NCBI GenBank assembly: GCA_943736015.1
Contig: OX031060.1
Location: 3,554,001 to 3,618,000, forward strand
Direction: 5' to 3'
From: Tridacna crocea
Lineage: Eukaryota; Mollusca; Bivalvia; Cardiida; Cardiidae
DNA: 64,000 nucleotides
Each line of letters begins with the position of its first letter. The stretch's first letter is position 1. A program made the position numbers and the translations under genes. This document shows, piece after piece, positions 33,501 through 35,944 of this stretch. Under the pieces are notes generated by a model. That model saw only the letters and a program-made list of their open reading frames with translations. It ran no database searches and had not been told where the DNA came from.

Positions 33501-35334
33501 AATGGTACAGCAGGAACCAAGAAAATTCCAAAGTGGCAATAAATGTTGTGTCTAGTCCATCAACATCTTGAGTAGTGATTTATAGATGACATAGTTACCC
33601 TTATCTGTTGTACCAGTGTTTTTGCTGGTCTGTTTTTTTTTTGCTCCCCTGAGCACAAAGTGCTCATGGTGAGCTATTGTGAGATCTCATGCTTTGTCCA
33701 TCGCGCGTTGTCTGTCATGTATTGTCCGTCATCCACTTTTTACCTTGTGTACGCTCTAAAGGCCACATTTCTAGTCCAATACTCATGAAACTTGGTCAGA
33801 ATGCTTGTCTCAATAAAATCAGGGATAAGGTCGAAAATGGGTCATGTAGGGTCAAAAACTAGGTCACTAGGTAAAATCTTAGAAAAATGTTTTGTGTATG
33901 CTCTAGAGGCCACAATTTCAGTCCAACACTCTTGAAACTTGGTCAGAATGTTCGCCAGGAAAATTTCTCGGACGAGGTCGAAAATGGGTCATGTCAGGGC
34001 AAAAAACTAAGTCACTAGGTTAAATCTTAGAAAAACCTTGTGTACGCTCTGGAGATAACAATTTCAGTCCAATACTTAAAAAGATGGTCAGAATATTTGT
34101 CTTGATGATATCTTGGATGAGTCAGAAATTAGGCTATGTCAGGTCAAAAACTAGATCACTAGGTCAAATCTTAGGAAAATCTTGTGTACACTCTCGAGGC
34201 CACATTTTCAGTCGAAAACTCTTGAAAGTTCTTCAAAATGTTTGTCTTGATTATATCTTGGATGAGTTCAAAAATAAGTCATGTTGGTTCAAAAACTAGG
34301 TCACCAGGTCAGATCTGAGAAAAACCTTGTGAACGCTCAAGTCACCACATTTACAATCTAAACCTCGTGAAAGTTGGTCAGAATGTTTGTCATGATGATA
34401 TCTCAGGCAAGTTCGAAAAAGGGTAATGTTTGGTCTTGTTATAGAAAAACCTTGTTTACGCTCTTGAGGACACATTTCCAGTCTGATACTCTTCAAACTT
34501 GGTCAGAATATTTGTTTTGGTGATATCTCAAAAGACTGTGATATGGGGTAATGCCAGATAAAAAACTAGGTCACTTGGTGAAATTTTAGAAAAACCTTTT
34601 GTACGCTCTAGCGGCCACATTTTCAGTCCAATACTCGTGAAACTTAATAAGAATGTTTTTCTAAGTGATATCTTGTTTGATAATGGGTAATGTCTGATCA
34701 AAAACTAGGTCATTAGGTCAGATCTAAAAAGAAAAGTTTGTATGCTGTAGAGGCCACATTTTTAGTCCAAAGATGTTGAAAATTAGTCAGAATGCCTTGA
34801 TAATATCTTGAAAGAGTTCGAAAATTGGTAATGGCGCATCAAAACTAGGTCGCTAGGTCAACTCTTCAAAAACCTTTACTCTCTAGAGGCCTCATTCAAA
34901 ATGCAATACTAATGAAACTTGGTCTAAATGTTGGTCTTGCTCCAGTTTGCAAGTGGGTCATTTCGAGTCAATAACTCATGAAAATCTTGCTAGAATGTTT
35001 GTCATATTATCTCAAAAGAGATTGAAATTGGGTCATGTTTGGTCAAAAGACTCAGGTGAGCAATTTCAGGGCCATCATGGTGCTCTTGTGTAGAATGGTC
35101 TGGTGCCAAGGATCAAATGTATTGAATCATTTCTTAGAAATGCATATTTTATCTGTATTTTCATGACTCTGACCCAATATAGAGGTTTTCCTTAACAGTG
35201 CTATAGATAGAAATGTAGGACCAACTGTGAAAGGCAGAAACTCCAGTAGTGGTGCAGGATACCAGAATCAGAAGAAATTCAAACAGAGTAAAATTTACAA
35301 AAATGTTGGCTACAAGAAAAAGTTTACTCGCTGA
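420..35334 (+). CDS. DDX18: ATP-dependent RNA helicase DDX18 (Has1 family), 14 coding exons, 5' end outside window
   Basis: Spliced from exons 420-527, 1059-1160, 2675-2740, 4351-5349, 6434-6593, 7467-7567, 9035-9234, 10742-10856, 12318-12457, 14759-14920, 27776-27928, 30071-30241, 30889-31066 and 35207-35334. Intron phases agree at every joint and the frame stays open for about 926 residues to TGA. Numbered from the first whole codon, the helicase motifs are: Q motif (GFTNMTEIQ, 459-467), I (AKTGSGKT, 484-491), Ia (PTREL, 520-524), Ib (TPGR, 569-572), II (DEAD, 594-597), III (SAT, 625-627), V (TDVAARGLD, 743-751) and VI (HRVGRTAR, 772-779). The C-terminal DUF4217-type domain and FGFKVPPFV match DDX18/Has1 rather than other DEAD-box proteins. 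The known family role is nucleolar: ATP-dependent remodelling of pre-rRNA and snoRNA in large and small ribosomal subunit assembly. Human DDX18 is about 670 residues; the excess here is the acidic exon 4. The first readable exon starts in phase 1, so the initiator ATG must lie upstream, probably beyond base 1. Confidence 0.93.
760..986. mobile_element. Hairpin MITE, GCTCG-core subfamily
   Basis: TTAA at both ends, left terminus CCCTTTACTCCC, hairpin core GCTCGTAACGAGC. Its internal arms differ from the main family and match the copy at 18619. Confidence 0.8.
1059..1160 (+). CDS. DDX18: DDX18 exon (Lys-rich N-terminal region)
   Basis: Codes [13 protein letters not shown] followed by [15 protein letters not shown], a probable nuclear or nucleolar localisation signal. 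The acceptor ACATTGTAG at 1058 gives phase 1, joining the previous exon as TCT; the nearby AG at 1065 would be out of phase. The donor CAAG|GTTATT is a weak match to consensus. An in-frame ATG at 1067 could be an alternative start if the previous exon is not used. Confidence 0.6.
1374..1604 (-). mobile_element. Hairpin MITE
   Basis: Ends CCCTTTACCAGC and GGTAAAGAGTTGA; the hairpin is partly mismatched (GATAAACAGG core). Confidence 0.7.
1744..1806. repeat. GATC-type foldback repeat (GTGTAGATC palindrome)
   Basis: Arms GTGTAGATCAAAGATCAGAC and their near complement around TGCATATTTTGTGCA. Related palindromes lie at 22284, 45036, 57681, 61615, 62722 and 62917. Confidence 0.75.
1812..2430. other. 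Intron 2, no recognised feature
   Basis: AT-rich intron sequence between exons at 1059 and 2675. I see no hairpin or coding signal here. Confidence 0.5.
2431..2649 (+). mobile_element. Hairpin MITE beside the exon at 2675
   Basis: Left end truncated. The hairpin carries an extra insertion in its loop (GCTGAAAATGAAAGTTACC). It ends GTGGTAAAGGGATAA, about 25 bp before the exon. Confidence 0.75.
2675..2740 (+). CDS. DDX18: DDX18 exon
   Basis: A 66-nt phase 1-1 exon with a strong acceptor (TTCTCTCATTGCAG) and donor AACG|GTAAAA. It codes [21 protein letters not shown]. Only this frame is open through the exon. A hairpin MITE ends about 25 bp upstream, so the polypyrimidine tract lies directly beside the element. 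Confidence 0.7.
2999..3218 (+). mobile_element. Hairpin MITE
   Basis: CTCTTTACCATATG left end, hairpin GCTGGTAACCAGC, degraded right end near CAGTTAA. Confidence 0.75.
3219..3890. other. Intron 3 interior, no recognised feature
   Basis: AT-rich sequence with a T-run near 3640. At 3893-3944 a truncated MITE end (GGAAAGAGTTAA) abuts the next copy. Confidence 0.45.
3941..4169 (+). mobile_element. Hairpin MITE, full length
   Basis: TTAA at 3941-3944 and 4166-4169; hairpin nearly perfect. It shares its left TTAA with the end of a truncated copy. Confidence 0.88.
4351..5349 (+). CDS. DDX18: DDX18 exon coding the long acidic linker
   Basis: A 999-nt exon after acceptor TTTAATTGCAG, ending at donor CAGT|GTAAGT. 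It opens with [14 protein letters not shown], then a run of five-residue SDLEx-type repeats (about 4411-4500), a Lys-rich stretch, and long Asp/Glu runs coded largely by GAT/GAA triplets (about 4695-5265). It ends in EIKPREENQ. Acidic and basic low-complexity N-termini are usual in nucleolar helicases, but 332 residues from one exon is far longer than in human DDX18. Reading frames on the other strand here are shadows of the repeat. Confidence 0.85.
5644..5715 (+). mobile_element. Hairpin MITE, left fragment
   Basis: TTAACTCTGTACCAAAC followed by the typical left arm; no hairpin or right end. Confidence 0.6.
5794..6017 (+). mobile_element. Hairpin MITE, diverged
   Basis: Both ends recognisable (TAACTCTTTCCTTAAC and AGTAAAGGGTTCA), hairpin core GCTGGTTACCAGC. 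Confidence 0.75.
6173..6328 (+). mobile_element. Hairpin MITE lacking its hairpin
   Basis: Left arm and right end are intact, but the sequence jumps from GGCTAGAAAA to GACTTCTTTC, removing the whole central palindrome. Confidence 0.8.
6434..6593 (+). CDS. DDX18: DDX18 exon with the Q motif
   Basis: Acceptor TTTTTCTACAG, donor GGACG|GTATGA. Codes [16 protein letters not shown], then [12 protein letters not shown] and [18 protein letters not shown]. The adenine-specific Q motif glutamine is in TEIQ, with the upstream aromatic residue in VTF. Phase 1 in, phase 2 out; the Arg codon is split CG|G with the next exon. Confidence 0.93.
6639..6735 (-). mobile_element. Hairpin MITE, half copy
   Basis: Left terminus and left hairpin arm run straight from AATGCTGG into TAAAGAGTTAA; the right arm is deleted. 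Confidence 0.75.
6856..7015 (+). mobile_element. Hairpin MITE, right end replaced by the next copy
   Basis: Left arm and hairpin with a mismatch (ACTGGTTACCAGAA); cut off where the copy at 7017 begins. Confidence 0.65.
7017..7246 (-). mobile_element. Hairpin MITE, full length
   Basis: TTAACCCTTTCCCAAAC to GGAAAGGGTTAA; hairpin perfect over about 48 bp. Confidence 0.88.
7467..7567 (+). CDS. DDX18: DDX18 exon with Walker A (motif I)
   Basis: Acceptor GGTTTTACAG, donor AAATG|GTGAGT. Codes [20 protein letters not shown], then [21 protein letters not shown] is the ATP-binding P-loop. The wording around it ([15 protein letters not shown]) is typical of DDX18/Has1. Confidence 0.95.
7740..7930 (-). 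mobile_element. Hairpin MITE, right end lost
   Basis: Left end AACTCTTTACCTAAC, hairpin GCTGGTAACTGGC; no right terminus. Confidence 0.7.
8158..8386 (+). mobile_element. Hairpin MITE, full length
   Basis: TTAA at both ends, ends CTCTTTACCACAC and GTGTGGTAAAGAA, perfect hairpin. Confidence 0.88.
8578..8804 (+). mobile_element. Hairpin MITE, full length
   Basis: Left TTAA, right TCAA; hairpin loop shortened to GCTGGTACAGC. Confidence 0.85.
9035..9234 (+). CDS. DDX18: DDX18 exon with motifs Ia and Ib
   Basis: Acceptor TCTTGTATAG, donor TTACAG|GTAGGT. Codes [20 protein letters not shown] through [17 protein letters not shown] to [16 protein letters not shown] and TPGR contact RNA in this family. 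The run reads straight through from the Walker A exon without missing residues. Confidence 0.95.
9342..9504 (-). mobile_element. Hairpin MITE, internally deleted right half
   Basis: Left arm and hairpin present; the right arm is short and ends GTGGGAAAGGGTTAA. Confidence 0.7.
9505..10180. other. Intron 7 interior, no recognised feature
   Basis: Ordinary AT-rich intron sequence between two MITE copies. Confidence 0.45.
10213..10441 (-). mobile_element. Hairpin MITE, full length
   Basis: CCCATTACCAAAC left end, GTAATGAGTTAA right end, hairpin GCTGGTAACCAGC. Confidence 0.87.
10485..10722. mobile_element. Foldback element of the GCGCAGGC palindrome family
   Basis: Terminal inverted repeats CGAAAAGGGGCGTTC and GAATGGGCCTTTTCG enclose GCTTGCGCGGACTGCGCAGG. 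It matches the copy at 48644-48899 and ends about 20 bp before the DEAD-box exon. Confidence 0.75.
10742..10856 (+). CDS. DDX18: DDX18 exon with the DEAD box (motif II)
   Basis: Acceptor TGTATGTTTCAG, donor CCTA|GTAAGT. Codes [20 protein letters not shown], then [22 protein letters not shown] coordinates Mg-ATP and catalyses hydrolysis. The lysine after LLP is split over the junction. An element of the GCGCAGGC palindrome family ends about 20 bp upstream. Confidence 0.95.
10888..10965. repeat. Half of the GAGCTCC palindromic MITE
   Basis: GGAGCTGTAGATAAGAGGG through AACCCTATGTTGTGGG; the second half is absent. Confidence 0.65.
10992..11218 (+). mobile_element. Hairpin MITE, GCTCG core
   Basis: TTAA both ends; hairpin core GCTCGTTACGAGC combined with main-family outer arms. 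Confidence 0.85.
11225..11410 (+). mobile_element. SINE-A body, 5' truncated
   Basis: GATTGATGATGGTGATTGCG and ATGGTTATGTTGGAAAGCAG match the body of the tRNA-headed family best seen at 32900-33207. Confidence 0.65.
11411..12038. other. Intron 8 interior, no recognised feature
   Basis: No coding or foldback signal seen. Confidence 0.4.
12039..12233 (+). mobile_element. Hairpin MITE, right end lost
   Basis: TTAATTCTATACCAAATG left end and a well-kept hairpin (GCTGATTACCAGC). Confidence 0.75.
12318..12457 (+). CDS. DDX18: DDX18 exon with motif III (SAT)
   Basis: Acceptor TAATGTTTCAG, donor GAGCAG|GTAACA. Codes [20 protein letters not shown], then [20 protein letters not shown] and VEGLEQ. 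SAT couples ATP hydrolysis to unwinding. A decayed SINE begins about 30 bp downstream of the donor. Confidence 0.95.
12487..12680 (+). mobile_element. SINE-A, decayed
   Basis: AAGCTCAGTCCGTAGC resembles a tRNA A-box; GGCTCGGCC and GATTGATGATAGTCATT follow as in other copies. It lies just downstream of the exon at 12318. Confidence 0.6.
12688..12768 (-). mobile_element. Hairpin MITE, right-end fragment
   Basis: Ends TTGTTTGGTAAAGAGTTTA; hairpin absent. Confidence 0.6.
13131..13359 (+). mobile_element. Hairpin MITE, full length
   Basis: TTAACCCTTTACCAAAC to GTTTGGTAAAGGGTTAA, a textbook copy with a perfect hairpin. Confidence 0.92.
13419..13647 (+). mobile_element. Hairpin MITE, full length
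   Basis: TTAA at both ends; one hairpin arm has CTCCCTTTTCTAC in place of CTCCTTTTCCCAC. Confidence 0.88.
13759..13988 (+). mobile_element. Hairpin MITE, old
   Basis: Left arm ATTTGCAGACGAC is clear; the hairpin has several mismatches and the right end is weak. Confidence 0.6.
14083..14309 (+). mobile_element. Hairpin MITE, full length
   Basis: TTAA both ends, consensus termini, hairpin with a single arm mismatch. Confidence 0.9.
14538..14729. mobile_element. GAGCTCC palindromic MITE (~190 bp)
   Basis: Ends CAGAGCTCCAGATAAG and TATCTGGAACTCTG with GTATAT directly repeated on both sides. The whole body folds back around AATCGTCTCAATGAGACAAT. Other copies are at 21757, 29268 and 47033. Confidence 0.82.
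14759..14920 (+). CDS. DDX18: DDX18 exon, start of second RecA-like domain
   Basis: Acceptor CTTTTTTCAG, donor ATTCAT|GTAAGT. Codes [39 protein letters not shown] and [22 protein letters not shown] is the motif IV region. Phase 0 at both ends. The intron that follows is by far the longest in the gene. Confidence 0.95.
14975..15515 (+). mobile_element. SINE-A interrupted by a hairpin MITE
   Basis: tRNA-like head TTGTAGCTCAGTCTGTAGC at 14980, then a MITE (15007-15235), then the SINE body (GATTGATGGTAGTCAT; GGTTATATGGGAAAGC) and an AAACAAACAAAG tail. Confidence 0.7.
15007..15235 (-). mobile_element. Hairpin MITE inserted in SINE-A
   Basis: CTCTTTACCACAC left end, AGTAAAGAGTTAA right end; the hairpin has a mismatched outer stem. 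Confidence 0.83.
15516..16880. other. Intron 10 interior, no recognised feature
   Basis: About 1.4 kb with no hairpin MITE. Open frames here are short and show no conserved domain or codon pattern that I recognise. Confidence 0.45.
16881..17111 (+). mobile_element. Hairpin MITE, full length, tandem with next
   Basis: TTAA at 16881-16884 and 17108-17111; the right TTAA is also the left TTAA of the next copy. Confidence 0.88.
17108..17335 (+). mobile_element. Hairpin MITE, full length, sharing a TTAA
   Basis: Begins TTAACTCTTAACCAAAC inside the previous copy's target duplication; ends GTGGTAAATGGTTAA. Confidence 0.88.
17385..17535 (+). mobile_element. Hairpin MITE, decayed
   Basis: Left arm ACATTTGCAGACAACAAATC is clear; the hairpin is reduced to AAGGAACAATGCTCCTTT. 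Confidence 0.5.
17633..17807. mobile_element. Hairpin MITE with two like ends
   Basis: Both sides carry the short ATCCC-type arm (left ACAATCCAAAATTTT; right ACTTGGGATT), so the long arm is missing on both sides. Confidence 0.7.
18140..18365 (-). mobile_element. Hairpin MITE, TTAA shared with an older right end
   Basis: TTAAGTCTGTACCACAG to GGCAAAGAGTTAA, with an internal 27-bp duplication (CACATACAGAAAT twice near 18275-18305). Confidence 0.8.
18619..18849. mobile_element. Hairpin MITE, GCTCG-core subfamily
   Basis: TTAACCCTTTACTTCC to GTGTAAAGGGTTAA. Hairpin arms both read GGTGAAATTGCTCG, where relatives have GGAGAAATTGCTCG: a paired change. Confidence 0.85.
18858..19088 (-). mobile_element. 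Hairpin MITE, full length
   Basis: TTAACCCATTACCACA to GTTAGGTAATGAGTTAA, hairpin well kept. Confidence 0.88.
19328..19557 (+). mobile_element. Hairpin MITE, old
   Basis: ACTTTTACTAAAC left end and ACAGAGGGTTAA right end; hairpin degraded outside GCTGGTTACCAGC. Confidence 0.65.
19656..19885 (-). mobile_element. Hairpin MITE, full length
   Basis: TTAACCCATTGCCACAC to GTTGTAAAGAGTTAA; hairpin core GCTGGTAACCAGT. Confidence 0.88.
19997..20158 (-). mobile_element. Hairpin MITE lacking most of the hairpin
   Basis: The left end passes straight into CCACAATGTTTT; the right arm and GTAAAGAGTTAA are intact. Confidence 0.7.
20162..20343 (+). mobile_element. Hairpin MITE, right end replaced
   Basis: TTAAACTCTTTACTACAC left end and hairpin, cut by the next copy. 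Confidence 0.7.
20346..20585 (-). mobile_element. Hairpin MITE with partial internal duplication
   Basis: CTGGTTTTTACGACC and TTGGTTTTTACAACC both occur in the left arm; the hairpin is shortened to AACGCTAGC. Confidence 0.65.
20597..20712 (+). repeat. Promoter-like repeat shared with 53.7 kb
   Basis: GAGAGGAACTTTATAAGC and TATTGAATAAAATATGTTTA match 53732-53838. A TATA-like box followed about 100 bp later by AATAAA suggests an LTR fragment; unproven. Confidence 0.45.
20850..20970 (+). mobile_element. SINE-A tail fragment
   Basis: GATATAACTGAAATAATAAAG and an AAACAAACAATAA tail match the 3' part of other copies. Confidence 0.5.
21179..21408 (-). mobile_element. Hairpin MITE, full length
   Basis: TTAACCCATTGCCACAC to TGTTTGGTAATGAGTTAA; hairpin core GCCGGTAACCAGC. 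Confidence 0.88.
21757..22154. mobile_element. GAGCTCC palindromic MITE split by a hairpin MITE
   Basis: Left half GTGAGTGATGGTATCC to AGTACATAAG and right half AATTTTGAAATCAAAATC to TCTGGAGCTCTGG flank the hairpin MITE at 21865-22093. Confidence 0.78.
21865..22093 (+). mobile_element. Hairpin MITE nested in the GAGCTCC MITE
   Basis: TTAACTCATTACCACAC to GAGTGGTAATGGGTTGA, hairpin perfect. Confidence 0.9.
22284..22347. repeat. GATC-type foldback repeat
   Basis: A 64-bp near-perfect palindrome, arms GCAGTGTAGATCAAGATCAG, centred on ACAAACGTG. Confidence 0.82.
22524..22752 (+). mobile_element. Hairpin MITE, full length, tandem
   Basis: TTAACCCTTTACCAAAC to GTTTGGTAAAGGGTTAA; flanked by partial copies on both sides. 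Confidence 0.92.
22749..22902 (+). mobile_element. Hairpin MITE, left arm lost, sharing a TTAA
   Basis: Hairpin core GCTGGTTAGCAGC and right end GTGTGGTAAAGAGTTAA. Confidence 0.75.
23172..23420 (+). mobile_element. SINE-A
   Basis: B-box-like GGGTTCAATCCC at its head, body GATGATAGTCATTACG and GGATATGTGGGAAAGCAG, tail AACTGAAATAATG-like. A hairpin MITE begins at its 3' end. Confidence 0.72.
23416..23644 (-). mobile_element. Hairpin MITE at a SINE-A 3' end
   Basis: TTGACCCTTTACCAAAC to GTTTGGTAAAGAGTTAA; hairpin perfect. Confidence 0.88.
23854..24094 (+). mobile_element. Hairpin MITE with a loop insertion
   Basis: Between the arms stands ACTGGTTACAAAATGCTGCTTAG, longer than usual; right end GTAATTGGTTAA. 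Confidence 0.75.
24095..24443. other. Intron 10 interior, no recognised feature
   Basis: No foldback or coding signal seen. Confidence 0.4.
24444..24675 (+). mobile_element. Hairpin MITE
   Basis: TCTTTACCAAACGAC to TTTGGTAGAGGGTCAA; hairpin core GCTGGTTATCAGC. Confidence 0.82.
24749..24978 (+). mobile_element. Hairpin MITE, full length
   Basis: TCAACTCTTTACCAAAC to GTGTGGTAATGGGTTAA; perfect hairpin. A right-end scrap of another copy follows to about 25037. Confidence 0.9.
25038..25220 (+). mobile_element. Hairpin MITE, decayed
   Basis: Only the right hairpin arm (GCATTTTCTCCTTTTCC) is well kept; end ATGGTAGAGTGTTAA. Confidence 0.6.
25514..25742 (+). mobile_element. Hairpin MITE, full length, tandem with next
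   Basis: TTAACCCATTACCAAAC to GTGTGGTAATTGGTTAA. Confidence 0.9.
25739..25988 (+). mobile_element. Hairpin MITE with paired hairpin changes, sharing a TTAA
   Basis: Hairpin arms GAAAGTAGAAAATGCTG and CAGCATTTTCTACTTTC both differ from consensus at the same paired position; ends TTTGGTAAAGGGTTAA. Confidence 0.82.
26255..27200. repeat. GC-rich block with CCGGCAGG-type motifs
   Basis: Base composition departs sharply from the AT-rich surroundings. GCCGCC, CCGGC and TGGCAG words recur on both strands. Perhaps one old inserted element; I cannot define its ends. Confidence 0.4.
26675..26777 (+). other. Exon-like segment of unknown origin inside DDX18 intron 10
   Basis: A 103-nt open stretch bounded by TTCCTTCCAACAG and GTGTT|GTAAGA. 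It reads [19 protein letters not shown], then [15 protein letters not shown] in the frame opening one base in. It is basic and protein-like, but its phases (2 in, 0 out) do not fit the phase-0 DDX18 intron around it. It could be a captured exon of another gene or chance. Confidence 0.2.
27238..27530 (+). mobile_element. Hairpin MITE remnants
   Basis: Two degraded left arms (GGAAAATTTTAGAATTG; GACAAAATTTTAGGCTG) and hairpin traces; no clean ends. Confidence 0.45.
27776..27928 (+). CDS. DDX18: DDX18 exon with motif V
   Basis: Acceptor TTCTTCCTTAG, donor CCTAAA|GTAGGT. Codes [34 protein letters not shown] and [17 protein letters not shown]. It continues the protein directly from SIH in the exon at 14759, so nothing conserved is missing across the 12.9-kb intron. 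Confidence 0.95.
27957..28369. mobile_element. CCGTATTCACC foldback MITE split by a hairpin MITE
   Basis: GGCCCGTATTCACCAACC at left, the palindrome around GGCTGAACCATTTGGTTTAG with its complement, and GGCCCAGGG at right. The hairpin MITE at 27981-28206 interrupts it. Confidence 0.7.
27981..28206 (-). mobile_element. Hairpin MITE nested in a foldback MITE
   Basis: TTAACTCTTTACCACAC to GTGGTAAAGAGTTAA; hairpin core GCTGGTAATCAGC. Confidence 0.9.
28364..28563. mobile_element. CCGTATTCACC foldback MITE, second copy
   Basis: AACCATTCTTAACATCATTC at left and GAGAATGGTTGGCGAATG at right are inverted. Other relatives are at 36217, 49830, 53028 and 56267. Confidence 0.65.
28597..28820 (-). mobile_element. 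Hairpin MITE with paired hairpin changes
   Basis: GTGGGGAAAGG pairs with CCTTTCCCCAC, where consensus is GTGGGAAAAGG with CCTTTTCCCAC: a compensated change. Right end GGTAAAAAGTTAA. Confidence 0.85.
28892..29120 (+). mobile_element. Hairpin MITE, full length
   Basis: TTAACCCTTTACCAAAC to GTTTGGTAAAGGGTTAA. Confidence 0.9.
29268..29458. mobile_element. GAGCTCC palindromic MITE
   Basis: AGAGCTCAAGAGGGAGTG to TATCTGGAGCTCTG, folding at AGAATCGTCTCAATGAGACG. Confidence 0.8.
29465..29666 (-). mobile_element. Hairpin MITE, old
   Basis: TAACCTATTACCAAG to GGTAAATAGTTCA; the left hairpin arm is mostly lost. Confidence 0.6.
29754..29976 (-). mobile_element. Hairpin MITE, left hairpin arm shortened
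   Basis: CCCATTACCACAC to GTTTGGTAATGAGTTAA; left arm GTGGGAAAGTGCTGG lacks GGAGAAAA. Confidence 0.82.
30071..30241 (+). CDS. DDX18: DDX18 exon with motif VI
   Basis: Acceptor TTTTATTACAG, donor ATACAG|GTAAAC. Codes [39 protein letters not shown] and [26 protein letters not shown] holds the arginine finger. Phase 0 at both ends. Confidence 0.95.
30349..30574 (+). mobile_element. Hairpin MITE
   Basis: TTAACTCATTACCAGAC to GTGTGGTTATGGGTTTA. Confidence 0.85.
30654..30833 (-). mobile_element. Hairpin MITE, right arm shortened
   Basis: CCTTTACCACAC left end, clean hairpin; the long right arm is partly deleted before the exon at 30889. Confidence 0.75.
30889..31066 (+). CDS. DDX18: DDX18 exon, C-terminal domain
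   Basis: Long T-tract acceptor ending TTTTTCAG, donor ACTTTG|GTATCC. Codes [36 protein letters not shown] and [15 protein letters not shown]. This is the helicase-associated C-terminal domain; FGFKVPPFV is diagnostic of DDX18/Has1. Exit phase 1. Confidence 0.93.
31067..31480. other. Start of intron 13, no recognised feature
   Basis: AT-rich, no foldback or coding signal. Confidence 0.4.
31481..31708. mobile_element. Hairpin MITE with two long-type arms
   Basis: The left end carries the long-arm start (GAGAAACTTTTAGGCTG) and the right end carries the complementary long arm (GTCGTCTGCAAGTGCTTTC), a recombinant copy. Confidence 0.75.
31905..32178 (+). mobile_element. SINE-A
   Basis: CAAGGATTGTTGGTATTCATT, GAGGGAAAGCAGCTGATGGC and AATATAACTGAAATAATTATG are in the family order; the tRNA head is decayed. 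Confidence 0.65.
32180..32394 (-). mobile_element. Hairpin MITE, hairpin degraded
   Basis: Left arm CTTGAGTTTTAACCACCC; stem shortened (AATGCAGCATTG). Confidence 0.6.
32391..32551 (-). mobile_element. Hairpin MITE, left arm lost, sharing a TTAA
   Basis: Starts inside the hairpin directly at TTAAAGGAGAAAATGCTG and ends GTGTGGTAAAGGGTTAA, which is shared with the next copy. Confidence 0.72.
32548..32777 (+). mobile_element. Hairpin MITE, full length
   Basis: TTAACTCATTACCAAAC to GTGTGGTAAAGAGTTTA. Stem change GGAAAAAGG is only partly matched by CCTTTTCCAAC. Confidence 0.87.
32900..33207 (-). mobile_element. SINE-A, the most complete copy
   Basis: On the minus strand it starts AGCCAAGCCCTGGTAGCTCA, with A-box TAGCTCAGTCAG and B-box GGTTCGATC (RNA polymerase III promoter), a body with TGTGGGAAAGCAGCCACTGG, then ATATAACTGAAATACTG and an ATTG-rich tail. 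A tRNA-derived SINE of about 300 bp. Confidence 0.82.
33245..33473 (+). mobile_element. Hairpin MITE, full length
   Basis: Inserted at the TTAA of a right-end scrap (33208-33248); ends GTGTGGTAAAGGGTTAA. Confidence 0.92.
33641..35096 (+). repeat. Tandem-in-transposon repeat, ~145-bp units, in DDX18 intron 13
   Basis: Opens with the stem GAGCACAAAGTGCTCATGG and closes with GGCCATCATGGTGCTCTTG. Between them are about nine diverged units containing TTGTGTACGCTCTAGAGGCC and AAACTAGGTCACTAGGTC. It codes nothing recognisable and ends about 100 bp before the last exon. Confidence 0.8.
35207..35334 (+). CDS. DDX18: DDX18 terminal exon and stop codon
   Basis: Codes [20 protein letters not shown], then [22 protein letters not shown] and TGA at 35332-35334. 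GYQ-K/F-K-KIYK parallels the human tail (GFGYQKTKKVEKSKIFK). The acceptor must be CTATAG (35205-35206) to keep frame. A stronger-looking TTAACAG ends 8 nt upstream at 35198 but would shift the frame. Confidence 0.85.
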
Positions 35335-35505
35335 TGTTATGTTAATATGTTTAAGAGATTGTTAGAAAAGAGTAGATAATCCTTAGAAATTACTACTTTT
35401 TTCCAAAATGTTTTTGAAAATTATTGTCAAGCCTGAATTCAACCAGAGTTCAAATCTATATACATGTATATTTGGTAGAGGTAATAAATCTTGATTTCTC
35501 TATAT
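35335..35505 (+). other. DDX18 3' UTR with polyadenylation signal
   Basis: AATAAA at 35483-35488 lies about 150 nt after the stop codon. A second AATAAA at 35565-35570 is a weaker alternative just before a hairpin MITE. The cleavage site itself cannot be read from sequence. Confidence 0.5.
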
Positions 35506-35576
35506 CATTAACTGCTGACATAACTGTTTAGTCTTGTCCATATTGAACAGTATTGCAGATAAATAATAAAGTGCAT

Positions 35577-35805
35577 TTAACCCTTTACCACACAGTCCCT
35601 GGTTTTTACGACCCTGAGACAGAAGCCTTTTGAAAACATTGTGGGGAAAGGAGAAAATGCTGGTAACCAGCATTTTCTCCTTTTCCAACAATGTTTTCTA
35701 CCCTGCTGGAAACAAATTGCAATTTTTGAGTAATGTTTATTTTGTAGTCTGCAGGTGCTTTCAATTTGGACCAGTCTAGAATTCCGTTGTTTGGTAAAGG
35801 GTTAA
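35577..35805 (-). mobile_element. Hairpin MITE, full length, just past the DDX18 3' end
   Basis: TTAACCCTTTACCACAC to GTTTGGTAAAGGGTTAA. Confidence 0.9.
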
Positions 35806-35944
35806 GGAAAATAAAAAAAGTGGATTTTGTCTTTGAAAGGGGTACAGATATTGTGAAAATGGGTGAAAGTGAGGAAAATTGATGGTTACCAGCATGTTCA
35901 CCTATTTCCGCAGCGTTTTCGAAACCTGTCTTTCTCAGGGTTGT

